NCBI GenBank assembly: GCA_024280155.1
Contig: JAJRQQ010000109.1
Coordinates: 1-52,451 of the forward strand
Source of the DNA: Bacteroidota bacterium
Lineage (GTDB): Bacteria > Bacteroidota > Bacteroidia > Flavobacteriales_D > Crocinitomicaceae
Direction of reading: 5' to 3'
DNA length: 52,451 nt
Shown here: one piece after another, positions 17,626-26,311 of the stretch
Layout of the letters: every line of letters begins with the position of its first letter
Numbering within the stretch: the stretch's first letter is position 1
Position numbers and translations under genes: made by a program
Notes under the pieces: model-generated
What the model was told of the DNA's origin: nothing
Database searches by the model: none
The model's input: the letters and a program-made list of their open reading frames with translations, nothing else

Positions 17626-18621
17626 ATGAAAGTAATTGGAGTAAATGGTTTTGGAAGGATAGGTAGATATTTTACAAGAATGAGTCTAGACAACCCAGAG
17701 GTTGATGTGGCTGTTGTGAATGATTTAGCAGATGTTAAAACTTTGGCTCATCTCTTTAAATACGATAGTGTCCATCGAAAATTGAAACACAACTTTACCG
17801 TTCAAGGTAACAAGATTGTTTTTGAGAATGGGAAAGAAATTATTTTTATTTCAGAAAGAAATCCTGAAAATATTAAGTGGAGTGAATATGGTGTTGAAGT
17901 TGTATTAGAGGCAACAGGAATTTTTAGAACTACAGAATCTGCTTCAAAACATTTGGTTGGTGGAGCGAAAAAAGTGGTTCTTTCTGCGCCAGCAAAAGAT
18001 ACAGTTACTCGAACAGTGGTGTTGGGAGTGAATGATGATTTACTGCAAGATTCGGATCTTATTATTTCAAATGCTTCGTGTACGACGAATTCCGCAGCTC
18101 CAGTGGTAAAAGTAATGAAAGAAATTTGTGAAATTGATAGTATTTTTATTAGTACAATCCACAGTTATACTTCAGATCAACGTTTGCATGATGCACCACA
18201 CTCTGATTTGAGAAGAGCTCGTGCGGCTGCAGAATCAATAGTACCAACAACTACTGGTGCAGCAAAAGCATTGGCGAAAATATTCCCAGAATTGGAAGGT
18301 CATGTTGGTGGTTGTGGTATTCGAGTTCCTGTTCCTAACGGTTCAATGACTGATTTGACGTTTATCGTTAAAAACCCACCTTCTATAGAAACGATTACTT
18401 CCGCAATGAAATCCGCTGCAGAAGGAGAATTAAAAGGAGTTCTCGGTTATACAGAAGATCCAATTGTTTCTTCTGATATAATAGGAGATCCATTGAGTTG
18501 TTTATTTGACGCAAAATTAACAAGTGTCGTGGGGAATATGGTGAAGGTTGTTGCTTGGTACGACAATGAAGCTGGATATTCTAATCGCTTGATCGACTTA
18601 ATCGTGAAGATGAAAGTGTAA
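17626..18621 (+). CDS. gap: type I glyceraldehyde-3-phosphate dehydrogenase
   Basis: GAPDH oxidises glyceraldehyde 3-phosphate to 1,3-bisphosphoglycerate with NAD+ in glycolysis. The 331-residue protein has the Rossmann motif NGFGRIGR (7-14), Asp33 after the second strand (favouring NAD+), catalytic Cys152 in SNASCTTNSAAP and His179 in ISTIHSYTSDQRLHD, and the C-terminal WYDNEAGYSNR. The family usually reads CTTNCLAP; here the second Cys is Ser, which is tolerated in many homologues. A terminator precedes the gene, so it needs its own promoter in 17565-17625, but no TAnnTTTG box is evident there. A TonB-plug-like gene follows 68 bases later. Confidence 0.96.
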   Translation: MKVIGVNGFGRIGRYFTRMSLDNPEVDVAVVNDLADVKTLAHLFKYDSVHRKLKHNFTVQGNKIVFENGKEIIFISERNPENIKWSEYGVEVVLEATGIFRTTESASKHLVGGAKKVVLSAPAKDTVTRTVVLGVNDDLLQDSDLIISNASCTTNSAAPVVKVMKEICEIDSIFISTIHSYTSDQRLHDAPHSDLRRARAAAESIVPTTTGAAKALAKIFPELEGHVGGCGIRVPVPNGSMTDLTFIVKNPPSIETITSAMKSAAEGELKGVLGYTEDPIVSSDIIGDPLSCLFDAKLTSVVGNMVKVVAWYDNEAGYSNRLIDLIVKMKV

Positions 18622-18689
18622 TCCTTGATTTTTTTTTATGGAAATCTAATTGTCTTTGCATCTTACTAGTGAATTTAAAATTTACAAGT

Positions 18690-19424
18690 ATGAAAAAGAC
18701 AATGACATTAATGATAGGGCTTATCCTATCTTTCGGAACTTTTAGTCAAGGAGCACTAGGAGAAGTAAAAGGAACTGTTCTCGAAGGGGAAACTGATGTG
18801 GTCGTGTTTGGAGCGCATGTTTTTATCCAAAGTGGCGGGCAGCAATACAATGCACGAACAGACGATAGAGGTAGTTTTCGATTGAGTGGTATTCCTGCAG
18901 GGAAATACATTTTGAATGTGAGTTATTTGGGTGATACCATGCAAAATATTATGGTGAATGTTCCGATGGACGGTATTTACCGAACAGGTGATATTCATTT
19001 TGTTTCGGATGTACTAAATATGGCTGTAGTTAATGTAAGGTACAATTCTGATGAGCTAAAGTTGATTGATGGTGATTTACCCGTGACTCGCTTAACATCA
19101 ACTGAGATAATGCAATCGCCATTAAGAACAAATATAAAATCTTTAATCAACTCTATGTCAACGGATGTTAGAATGACCAACGATGGCGAATTGGTTTTTC
19201 GTGGGGCAAGAAAAGGAGATATGCTATATTTAATGGACGGAGTCAAAACTGCATCAATTGGTAATGTACCGAGTTCTTCTATTGGTAGAATGATGATTTT
19301 CACAGGTGGATTGCCTGCAAAGTATGGAGATACACTTGGTGGTGTAGTGATTATGGAAACAAAAAGTTATTTTGATTTATATCGCGCTTGGGAAGCTGAA
19401 CAAATACGCGCAGGAAAAATGTAA
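18690..19424 (+). CDS. carboxypeptidase-regulatory-like plus TonB-plug domain protein without a barrel
   Basis: This 244-residue secreted protein has a signal peptide (MKKTMTLMIGLILSFGTFSQ), a CarboxypepD_reg-like domain (about 27-105; GVKG-type start GEVKGTVLEGETDVVVFGAH, then GSFRLSGIPAGKYILNVSYLG) and a TonB-dependent-receptor plug domain (about 115-225; ELVFRGARKGDMLYLMDGVK, FTGGLPAKYGDTLGGVV). It ends at about 20 residues beyond the plug, so there is no 22-strand barrel. The plug ends in the normal place, so this is not an obvious truncation by frameshift; no barrel-like sequence follows before the palindrome. I chose the ATG at 18690 rather than the GTG at 18669 because it begins the signal peptide. 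Possible partner: a barrel encoded elsewhere (inference). Confidence 0.82.
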   Translation: MKKTMTLMIGLILSFGTFSQGALGEVKGTVLEGETDVVVFGAHVFIQSGGQQYNARTDDRGSFRLSGIPAGKYILNVSYLGDTMQNIMVNVPMDGIYRTGDIHFVSDVLNMAVVNVRYNSDELKLIDGDLPVTRLTSTEIMQSPLRTNIKSLINSMSTDVRMTNDGELVFRGARKGDMLYLMDGVKTASIGNVPSSSIGRMMIFTGGLPAKYGDTLGGVVIMETKSYFDLYRAWEAEQIRAGKM

Positions 19425-19446
19425 GTGAGTCTTTTATTTCTGTCCT

Positions 19447-19504
19447 GTTCTGTCCTGTTCTGTCGAGACGCGATGCATCGCGTCTCGACAGAACAGGACA
19501 GAAC
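19447..19504. repeat. 58-bp perfect palindrome (REP-like), between convergent genes
   Basis: The two 29-bp arms are exact reverse complements with no spacer, centred on ATGCAT. The core is GAGACGCGATGCATCGCG followed by TCTC, and each arm also holds a repeated TGTCCTGTTC unit (two copies at 19441-19460). It is markedly more G+C-rich than its surroundings. It lies between the plug gene (ends 19424) and manC (ends 19506) and could end transcription from both sides. From memory, palindromes with this core are dispersed in Flavobacteriia genomes. Confidence 0.95.
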
Positions 19505-19505
19505 C

Positions 19506-20564
19506 TTATTTCAATTCTTTCAAGAATTCTTTCAGTTTCTGTTCATTCTCTTTTCGGAGAATCATCAATTTATCATCCGATTGAATAACAATGTAGCCAT
19601 CTAGCCCATCAATCATTGCTGTTTTTCCATCAGGGATATTGATAATACAATTTGATGAATTAAAAGTTGTGACCTTGTCTCCAATCACTGCATTATTTGA
19701 ATCATCTTTTGTTAAATGGTCATCTAAACTTCCCCAAGTTCCTAAATCAGACCAATCAAAATCAGCTACAACAACATCTATGTTTTGTGCATGTTCCATA
19801 ATGGCAAAATCAACAGAAATATCTTCACAGGTCTGGAACGCATGATTTACAAACGCTTGTTCATTCTCAGTGTTATAAGAAGATAAATCTTTTGTAAACA
19901 ATGCATGTAAGTTAGGTTGAAATTCTTTCAAAGCTTCAATTATTGTTCTTGCTTTCCAAATAAAAATTCCTGAATTCCAGAAGAAATTACCTGCATTTAG
20001 AAAAGATTTTGCTGTTTCTAAGTCTGGTTTTTCACGAAATTGTTCTACGGCAAAAATTGCATTTGGATTACTTTCATTTTTCGAATCAACTTCGATATAT
20101 CCATAACCTGTATCTGGTCGAGTTGGTGCAATTCCAATGGTTGCAATTCTCCCACTTTCAGCAGAAGAAATCGCTGTTTCAATTGTTTGAGCGAAGTTCT
20201 CCGCTTGAATAATTAAATGATCAGCAGGAGAAATGATGAGGTTAGCATCTGGATTAATAGATTGTATTTTTCCAGCAGCATAAGCAATGCATGGCGCAGT
20301 ATTTTTTCTTTCAGGTTCAGTCAGAACTTGCTCAGGAGTTAAATTAGGTAACTGTTCGAGTACCTTTTCTTTGTATTGCTCATTGGTAAGAACGTAGATA
20401 TTCTCGTTTGGGGAAACGTGCAATAATCGTTCATAAGTCATTTGAATGAGTGATTTTCCAATTCCTAAAACGTCTAAAAATTGTTTCGGGTTTTCGGGAG
20501 TGGAAAGTGGCCAAAATCGGCTTCCAATTCCGCCAGCCATAATGATGGAGTAGTTATTATTCAT
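19506..20564 (-). CDS. manC: mannose-1-phosphate guanylyltransferase
   Basis: This 352-residue enzyme makes GDP-mannose from mannose 1-phosphate and GTP, for surface polysaccharides and glycosylation. The N-terminus has the nucleotidyltransferase signature MAGGIGSRFWPLSTPENPKQF (residues 9-29), followed by ADHLI (metal-binding Asp) and FREKPD, FFWNSGIFIW and DFDWSDLGTW typical of the family. There is no C-terminal phosphomannose isomerase domain, as usual in the short Bacteroidota form. It starts 6 bases after the SprT-like gene and is probably co-transcribed with it. The stop lies two bases from the palindrome. Confidence 0.94.
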   Translation of the reverse strand: MNNNYSIIMAGGIGSRFWPLSTPENPKQFLDVLGIGKSLIQMTYERLLHVSPNENIYVLTNEQYKEKVLEQLPNLTPEQVLTEPERKNTAPCIAYAAGKIQSINPDANLIISPADHLIIQAENFAQTIETAISSAESGRIATIGIAPTRPDTGYGYIEVDSKNESNPNAIFAVEQFREKPDLETAKSFLNAGNFFWNSGIFIWKARTIIEALKEFQPNLHALFTKDLSSYNTENEQAFVNHAFQTCEDISVDFAIMEHAQNIDVVVADFDWSDLGTWGSLDDHLTKDDSNNAVIGDKVTTFNSSNCIINIPDGKTAMIDGLDGYIVIQSDDKLMILRKENEQKLKEFLKELK

Positions 20565-20570
20565 ATCTTG

Positions 20571-21188
20571 TTAATGTTTGGTGATTTTCACTTTTGCAAG
20601 TGCATGGATTAAATATTCTTTCTTGGAATCAATTCTTTGACAAAGAAAACGTGTTCTTCTTAGGTTTCCTTTCTTGTACTGTTTATTATTGAGTGTAAAA
20701 ATAGTGTTTTTATCCAGTTCTTCGAGGAGTTGTAGGCCGTTGTTTTGAATATCATATTTAACAAGAACACGTTGTAATTCTACATCAGAACAGGAGGATG
20801 CTTTTACCTTAACTAAAGAATTCAATAAGACGCGCTCAATATCCTCTGGGAGACACTTCATTTCAATGATTGGATAAATCAATTTCGCGTACTCACTTTT
20901 CCATTCATTTCCATGTGGAGCAATCCTTCTCCCAAATTTATTGTGTGTGATTAAATGTGCAAATTCATGTACAGTTGTGATAAGAAAAGAATAAGGGTTT
21001 AAGTTATTGTTAATGGTAATCTGTGGTTTTTCACCATTTAACCCAGACCTAAAATCACCTAGTTTTGTTTTGCGAGGTCTAACTATTCTGAAGCGAACGG
21101 GGTTGTGTAAAAATAGTTGTACTACATAATCAACATACTCTTTTGGAATATGTCGCATAAAAAAAGTGCGATACTTTTGATGATTCAT
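20571..21188 (-). CDS. SprT-like zinc metalloprotease-domain protein
   Basis: The 205-residue protein has the zinc motif HEFAH at residues 74-78, followed by a third ligand candidate His92 in IAPHGNEWKSEYAKLI, as in SprT/Spartan-type domains. The C-terminal third is basic and has CxxxD-like residues but no full zinc ribbon. SprT-like proteins in eukaryotes act on DNA-protein crosslinks; the bacterial role is unclear. No signal peptide, so it is cytoplasmic. The gene is the first of a pair with manC and is divergent from the MlaE-like gene. Confidence 0.83.
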   Translation of the reverse strand: MNHQKYRTFFMRHIPKEYVDYVVQLFLHNPVRFRIVRPRKTKLGDFRSGLNGEKPQITINNNLNPYSFLITTVHEFAHLITHNKFGRRIAPHGNEWKSEYAKLIYPIIEMKCLPEDIERVLLNSLVKVKASSCSDVELQRVLVKYDIQNNGLQLLEELDKNTIFTLNNKQYKKGNLRRTRFLCQRIDSKKEYLIHALAKVKITKH

Positions 21189-21233
21189 AAGGGTAAAATT
21201 AACTATTTAGTCGTATTTGTTAACTTATTTACG

Positions 21234-22022
21234 GTGAATAAATTGCTTGCAAAAAAAATAGAATTATCTTTACGACTGTTGAAAAATATTATTTTAAATA
21301 TCGGTAAATACATTCAAATGCTTTGGGTGGTGTGCTCTCGACCTGAGAAGTGGGGAGTTTTTCGCCGGAAATTGTTTGAAGAAATTCAGACAATAGGGAT
21401 AAATTCTATTCCGATAGTTGCTTTAATGTCCACTTTTATGGGAGCAGTTATTGCAATGCAGACAGCTTCCAATATGGATTCTCCACTTTTACCGGCTTAT
21501 ACCATTGGTTTTATTACTCGTTCGAGTACAATTCTAGAATTTTCCCCAACAATTATATCTTTAATTCTCGCTGGGAAAGTTGGCTCTAATGTGGCTTCTG
21601 AAATTGGAACGATGAAAACAACCGAACAAATTGATGCCCTTGAAATAATGGGGGTGAATAGTTTATCTTACTTGATTCTCCCTAAAGTTTTAGCAGCAAT
21701 CGTGTTTTTCCCAATTCTAATTATTTTTTCGATGGGATTAAGTCTTGTTGGAGGTTGGCTTTCACTCATTCTTTCAGGACTTTCTGATACAGAAACATAC
21801 ATTTATGGAATTCGCTATTATTTTGAGTTCTCGAATGTGGTTTACGCATTGACTAAAACAGTGGTCTTTGGGTTTTTAATTGTTTCTATCGCTTCTTTTT
21901 ATGGTTATTACACGAAAGGCGGTGCGTTAGATGTTGGAGCTTCTGCAACTCGAGCAGTGGTTTCGAGTAGTGTGGCTATTTTAATTGCAAACTTCATATT
22001 AACTCAATTGATTCTGTTATGA
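21234..22022 (+). CDS. mlaE: MlaE-family ABC transporter permease
   Basis: Permease of an Mla-type lipid transporter in the inner membrane. It has five or so hydrophobic helices and the family motifs: PIVALMSTFMGAVIAMQT near the N-terminus, VGSNVASEIGTMKTTEQIDALEIMG (the conserved E-G-T-M-x-x-x-EQIDAL box), and YYTKGGALDVGASATRAVV. Several in-frame starts exist. I favour the GTG at 21234 (about 262 residues, normal length), because ATGs at 21117, 21150 and 21180 lie in or at the divergent SprT gene. The stop overlaps the ATPase gene as ATGA, so the two are translated together. Confidence 0.9.
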   Translation: MNKLLAKKIELSLRLLKNIILNIGKYIQMLWVVCSRPEKWGVFRRKLFEEIQTIGINSIPIVALMSTFMGAVIAMQTASNMDSPLLPAYTIGFITRSSTILEFSPTIISLILAGKVGSNVASEIGTMKTTEQIDALEIMGVNSLSYLILPKVLAAIVFFPILIIFSMGLSLVGGWLSLILSGLSDTETYIYGIRYYFEFSNVVYALTKTVVFGFLIVSIASFYGYYTKGGALDVGASATRAVVSSSVAILIANFILTQLILL

Positions 22023-22786
22023 TTGAAGTTAAAAACATCAATAAATCATTTGGGGACAATCATGTGTTGCATGACATTAATGTAGAATTCCAAAAAGGGA
22101 AAGTCAATTTAATTATTGGCCAATCGGGACAGGGAAAGTCTGTTTTAACAAAATGTATTGTTGGATTGCATGAGCCTGATACCGGTGGAATTATCTACGA
22201 TGGTCGGAATTTCACTGAAATGAACCGAAATGACAAAAAAGATATTCGGAAAGAAATCGGTATGCTTTTTCAAGGCTCCGCTTTGTTTGATTCCATGACA
22301 GTGGAGGAGAATATCATGTTTCCGTTGACGATGTTTACAAACATGACGAAGCAAGAAAAGTTAGACCGTGTTAATTTTTGTTTAGACCGTGTTAATTTAG
22401 TTGGGACAAATAGCCTATTGCCTGCTGAATGTTCTGGTGGAATGCAGAAACGTATCGCAATTGCTCGGGCAATCTCAATGAATCCAAAATATTTGTTCTG
22501 CGATGAACCAAATTCAGGGCTTGATCCTCAAACAGCTATTGTGATTGATAATTTGATACGAGAAATAACGTATGAATACGATATTACTACTGTTGTGATA
22601 ACACATGACATGAATTCTGTAATAGAAATTGGTGACACAATCCTTTTCATTCACAATGGAAGAAATTGGTGGCAGGGTGACCGAAAAGAAATTATTACAA
22701 CGGAGAATAAGGAGATTCTTGATTTTGTGTATGCATCTGATTTTATGAAAGAAATTAGATCTTCAATGAAAGAAAGTCGAAAATAG
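22019..22786 (+). CDS. mlaF: MlaF-like ABC transporter ATP-binding protein
   Basis: The 255-residue ATPase of the Mla-type transporter. Walker A is GQSGQGKS (34-41), the Q-loop lies in MLFQGSALFDSMTV, the ABC signature is CSGGMQKR, Walker B is YLFCDEPNSGLDP and the switch His is in VITHDMN. The sequence GSALFDSMTVEENI is characteristic of MlaF. It works with the overlapping MlaE gene to power phospholipid movement between inner and outer membranes. The substrate-binding MlaD (MCE) gene does not follow in this window. Confidence 0.93.
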   Translation: MIEVKNINKSFGDNHVLHDINVEFQKGKVNLIIGQSGQGKSVLTKCIVGLHEPDTGGIIYDGRNFTEMNRNDKKDIRKEIGMLFQGSALFDSMTVEENIMFPLTMFTNMTKQEKLDRVNFCLDRVNLVGTNSLLPAECSGGMQKRIAIARAISMNPKYLFCDEPNSGLDPQTAIVIDNLIREITYEYDITTVVITHDMNSVIEIGDTILFIHNGRNWWQGDRKEIITTENKEILDFVYASDFMKEIRSSMKESRK

Positions 22787-22873
22787 TCATAAAATTCATT
22801 TTTATTTCTAAAATTTCATCAAATTAGCCTCAATGCTGAATACAATTTCGTATTTTTAATAAAAACCAATTTT

Positions 22874-24277
22874 ATGACAACAATTTTATTGATTATTTTA
22901 ATCGTTCTCGTTCTTGTCAATATCATAATTGTTTACCTAAAGAAAACAGATGTTGATTTAAAAGATGATTTTTTAAAGATAGAAGAATCTATTCATTCTA
23001 AGTTGACAAATTCATTGGATAGAACGGAAAAATCAATCAAAGATGACTTGCAAAGGAGTCGTAAAGAAACGGGGGAACAACTGCAAAGAAATCGAGAAGA
23101 GTTGCTTTCTACACAAGTATCTTCCCGTGAAGAATTAGCAAAGTCTCTAAAATCATTTGAGGATAAATTTAAGGAGAACATTAATGAGCTCAATGGACTC
23201 TTGAAAGACAATTTTAGTGTTTTCAGTAAGCAACAACAAGAAGTTAGTAAGTTAGCTTCTGAAAATATTAAAAACATTGAAAAAACCATTGATAATAACC
23301 TTAAAGCAATTCGAGAAGATAACACGAAGCAATTGAACGAAATGCGTGTTACGGTAGATGAAAAACTGCAAACAACATTGGAAAAAAGGTTAGGTGAATC
23401 ATTTAAACAAGTGAGTGATCGTTTGGAGCAAGTTCACAAAGGATTGGGTGAAATGCAGAATATTGCTACAGGTGTAGGTGATTTAAAAAGGGTATTGACC
23501 AATGTGAAAACGCGAGGAGTTCTTGGGGAATACCAACTAGAGAATATCTTGGAGCAAATAATGACACCGGATCAATATGCTAAAAATGTTGCAACGAAGA
23601 AAGGTAGTCAATCCAATGTGGACTTTGCGATTAAACTTCCAGGGAAGGATTCTGACAAAGAAGTTTGGATGCCAATCGATTCAAAATTCCCAATTGAAGA
23701 CTATCACTCTTTGTTAGATGCTTTTGAAGTTGGAGATAAGGCAGGGATTGAGAGTGCTCAAAAAGTATTGATTAAAAAAATTGAGCTTTTTGCAAAAACC
23801 ATTAGTGAAAAATACATCGATCCACCTCATACGACTGATTTCGGTATTATGTTTCTACCTGTGGAAAGTTTATATGCCGAAGTATTACGTCACCCGGGAT
23901 TATTCGAAATTTTACAACGAAAATATAAAATAACCGTAACTGGTCCAACGACACTTTCAGCACTTTTGAATAGTTTACAAATGGGGTTCCGCACCCTAGC
24001 TGTTCAAAAAAGAAGTAGTGAGGTTTGGGATATATTAAAAGCTGTGAAACATGAGTTCGGTACTTTTTCAGGTGTGTTAGAAAAAGTGCATAAGCAATTG
24101 TCTACTGCTTCGGGAACTCTTGAGAACTTGAGAACCACTCGGACTAGTGTATTGGAGCGTAAATTGAAAAACGTTGAAAGTTTTACCTCTGTAGAATCTA
24201 AAAAAGTTTTAGACTTGCCAGACTCCACAGAATCAATTGATATTTTCAAAGACAACGACAAAGGTAATGAGTCTTAA
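22874..24277 (+). CDS. rmuC: DNA recombination protein RmuC homologue
   Basis: This 467-residue protein has one N-terminal membrane helix (about 3-20), a long charged coiled coil (about 30-190, rich in K, E, N and Q) and the RmuC nuclease-like domain (about 200-420). Visible family motifs are RGVLGEYQLENILEQIMTPD, VWMPIDSKFPIEDYH, TDFGIMFLPVESLYAEVL and GPTTLSALLNSLQMGFRTLA. RmuC limits recombination between inverted repeats in E. coli and is linked to antiphage or stress phenotypes; the exact reaction is unclear. Its stop overlaps the stop of the convergent Omp85 gene by four bases, without a terminator between them. Confidence 0.93.
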   Translation: MTTILLIILIVLVLVNIIIVYLKKTDVDLKDDFLKIEESIHSKLTNSLDRTEKSIKDDLQRSRKETGEQLQRNREELLSTQVSSREELAKSLKSFEDKFKENINELNGLLKDNFSVFSKQQQEVSKLASENIKNIEKTIDNNLKAIREDNTKQLNEMRVTVDEKLQTTLEKRLGESFKQVSDRLEQVHKGLGEMQNIATGVGDLKRVLTNVKTRGVLGEYQLENILEQIMTPDQYAKNVATKKGSQSNVDFAIKLPGKDSDKEVWMPIDSKFPIEDYHSLLDAFEVGDKAGIESAQKVLIKKIELFAKTISEKYIDPPHTTDFGIMFLPVESLYAEVLRHPGLFEILQRKYKITVTGPTTLSALLNSLQMGFRTLAVQKRSSEVWDILKAVKHEFGTFSGVLEKVHKQLSTASGTLENLRTTRTSVLERKLKNVESFTSVESKKVLDLPDSTESIDIFKDNDKGNES

Positions 24278-25977
24278 AAAAAGACAATATATCCAAAGTG
24301 AATTTTACTATTGTTAAATTGTATTGGATTTGAAAATTGTTTTCCAAGTGCATAAGAGATTGAGAAGACGCCAAATTTTGTACTGAAAGAAAACCCTACT
24401 CCGAACCCAAAGGGGCTATCATTGCTGTAATTAGTTGTGTTGTTTTCATACCAACTTTGATCGAAGAATGCAAACACATGAGAATTTCTATCCAATAAAA
24501 ATCGGTATTCGAGGGTAGTGGTGCTTTTTGTTGTGGAAAGCAGCTCGTCCTCGTTGAACCCTCGTTGATCGTTCAATCCACCAAAGCGATACAACTCATT
24601 TTGAAAAATCTTTGGCGCAGAATAATATTCTGTACTATTTGCGAACCGTAAAACATGTCTCTTTGTTAACGGATAATAATATTCAAAAATAATTCCCCCT
24701 CTAAATGTGAGTGATTTAATTTCTAGGGTTGTATCATTTATCTGTGATTTTCTGTTTCCGACAGAAGTTTTTATTGAGATATTATAGCCTTTAGAAGGAT
24801 TGGGGATGTAATCCAATTGTTTACTTTTGAAGGATATACCGTAATTATTGGAACGAGAATTGCCCAACGAAGAATAAGTTGGATTATTTAATCCGCCAGA
24901 TAATACGTTAGATGAAATATTTTGATAAAATACACTAAGTACGGAGCCCCTTTTTAAATAATAATCGATTCCAATGGATGAATTCAGTTCGAGAAATGAC
25001 GTATCCCTTTTGTATAATTGAAATGTGGCATCTATACCAAAAGAAGTGTTGAATAAGAAAGGGTAATTAAAGTGAGCGTCTAAAGACTGGGTTTGGGCTT
25101 GAATACTTTGCCATTTAATGTTGAGTAGTTCCCCTCTTTTTAAAACATTTTGAAGTTTTAGATCCAATTCACCTGTTACGGTTAACCTCCCGGTGACAGG
25201 GTCAGGTTGAAAACCAATGATTCCATTAAATGAACTGATGGGAAGTGACTTTAAGTAAATAAACAATTCTGCCCCTTCTTTTGTGAATAATAATTCGGAA
25301 GGTTTTATTTCTTCTAGAAAAGGGACTTGTTTGATTCGATTGGTGATTTTTTTAGGTTCAGATTCTCTATAGAATTCTCCTTTTTTGATGTTAAGAACAT
25401 TAGAAATGTATTTCTCCGATATACTACTGTCGCCTTTGATGTTTATTTTCGTCCATTTGACATAAGGTCCACGGTCTATCGTTAAATCTGCTTCAATATT
25501 ACCTCCATTGAACAGTGTGTTTTCTAATTGAACAGAAATAAAAGGATATCCATTTTCCAAAAAAGTATTTTGTATGTTTTGTAGAATGCTGGAATAGGAA
25601 AAAGGGGTCAGTGGGATGTGTGCAATCAATTTTTCTGAAATGTTTGAATTCTTCCTCAGAAAAGAAAGGTCTTCTTGTTTTAGATTCAAGCTAATTTCAC
25701 CAAATTTATCACCTGTAAAGAAATAGACTTTAGCGTTATTTTTTGAATATTGAATGGAGTCAATTGATGCAAGAATATAGCCTTTTGAGATAGCTTTGTA
25801 TTGAACATCTGCGACATAGTTTAATGCAGAAGTACTGTCTTTGAAATGTTGTTTTGGTTTTTTAATAAAAAACTGTCCATCTGTAGCCGAAAAAGTTATT
25901 TCATATTTTTTTTGCCCATAAATAGATGGACTTATTAAAAGTGCTAATATGAAGTAAAACCGTACGATAATAGACAT
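24274..25977 (-). CDS. Omp85-superfamily outer-membrane protein (BamA/TamA-like) with POTRA domain
   Basis: The 567-residue protein has a signal peptide (to about residue 21, SIYGQ), two or so POTRA-like segments (about 25-230, including GPYVKWTKINIKGDSSIS and YISNVLNIKKGEFY) and a C-terminal 16-strand barrel (about 235-567) ending in GYIVFF with the terminal Phe expected of BAM substrates. FRFGGLNDQRGFNEDEL is the Omp85 lid-lock loop region (xRGY/RGF motif). It is shorter than BamA, so it may be an accessory or secretion-type Omp85. It is a single gene, facing rmuC at the 3' end and divergent from the small lipoprotein at 26109. Confidence 0.85.
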   Translation of the reverse strand: MSIIVRFYFILALLISPSIYGQKKYEITFSATDGQFFIKKPKQHFKDSTSALNYVADVQYKAISKGYILASIDSIQYSKNNAKVYFFTGDKFGEISLNLKQEDLSFLRKNSNISEKLIAHIPLTPFSYSSILQNIQNTFLENGYPFISVQLENTLFNGGNIEADLTIDRGPYVKWTKINIKGDSSISEKYISNVLNIKKGEFYRESEPKKITNRIKQVPFLEEIKPSELLFTKEGAELFIYLKSLPISSFNGIIGFQPDPVTGRLTVTGELDLKLQNVLKRGELLNIKWQSIQAQTQSLDAHFNYPFLFNTSFGIDATFQLYKRDTSFLELNSSIGIDYYLKRGSVLSVFYQNISSNVLSGGLNNPTYSSLGNSRSNNYGISFKSKQLDYIPNPSKGYNISIKTSVGNRKSQINDTTLEIKSLTFRGGIIFEYYYPLTKRHVLRFANSTEYYSAPKIFQNELYRFGGLNDQRGFNEDELLSTTKSTTTLEYRFLLDRNSHVFAFFDQSWYENNTTNYSNDSPFGFGVGFSFSTKFGVFSISYALGKQFSNPIQFNNSKIHFGYIVFF

Positions 25978-26059
25978 AAACGTTGTTGAAATTACTTTAT
26001 TTTATTCTATTCAAACAGAATTGTTAATAATTATTTTTTTAAAAGTATGTAATTTATTG

Positions 26060-26067
26060 TATGTTTG
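26060..26067 (+). promoter_or_regulatory. -7 promoter box (TATGTTTG) of the small lipoprotein gene
   Basis: TATGTTTG fits the TAnnTTTG consensus and lies 41 bases before the ATG at 26109. Together with a strong terminator just after the gene, it defines a short single-gene transcript of roughly 220 bases. Confidence 0.5.
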
Positions 26068-26108
26068 CCGTTATACAACAACAAACTAGAACTTTAAATA
26101 ATAAAAAT

Positions 26109-26249
26109 ATGAAGAAATTTTTGACCTTTGCACTATTAGGATTAGTATTATCAGTAGTTTTTGCATCTTGTGGGTCTTCTCAAGGAGGACATTGTGATGC
26201 TTACGGATCAATCGATCAAGTTGAAAATGAAGATTTAGCTGCTTTATAG
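26109..26249 (+). CDS. 46-residue putative lipoprotein, function unknown
   Basis: The protein reads MKKFLTFALLGLVLSVVFAS, then a Cys that follows FAS (lipobox-like) and GSSQ. So it should be exported and lipid-anchored, leaving a mature peptide of about 26 residues containing HCDAYGSIDQVENEDLAAL. I recall similar small lipoproteins with a CDAYG motif in Flavobacteriales, but no function is known to me. An upstream ATG at 26061 is in the promoter box and would hide the signal sequence, so 26109 is preferred. The gene stands alone between a -7 box and an intrinsic terminator, which suggests high independent expression. Confidence 0.72.
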   Translation: MKKFLTFALLGLVLSVVFASCGSSQGGHCDAYGSIDQVENEDLAAL

Positions 26250-26272
26250 TATTGATGATAATATCAATGTGC

Positions 26273-26299
26273 AAGGTCATCGAAAGATGACCTTTTTTT
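26273..26299 (+). terminator. strong intrinsic terminator of the small lipoprotein gene
   Basis: A perfect 9-bp stem (AAGGTCATC with GATGACCTT) around a GAAA tetraloop is followed by seven T. It ends 12 bases before the VanW-family ATG at 26312, so the VanW-family gene would need readthrough or a promoter overlapping this site. Confidence 0.9.
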
Positions 26300-26311
26300 G
26301 TTTGAAAAAAT

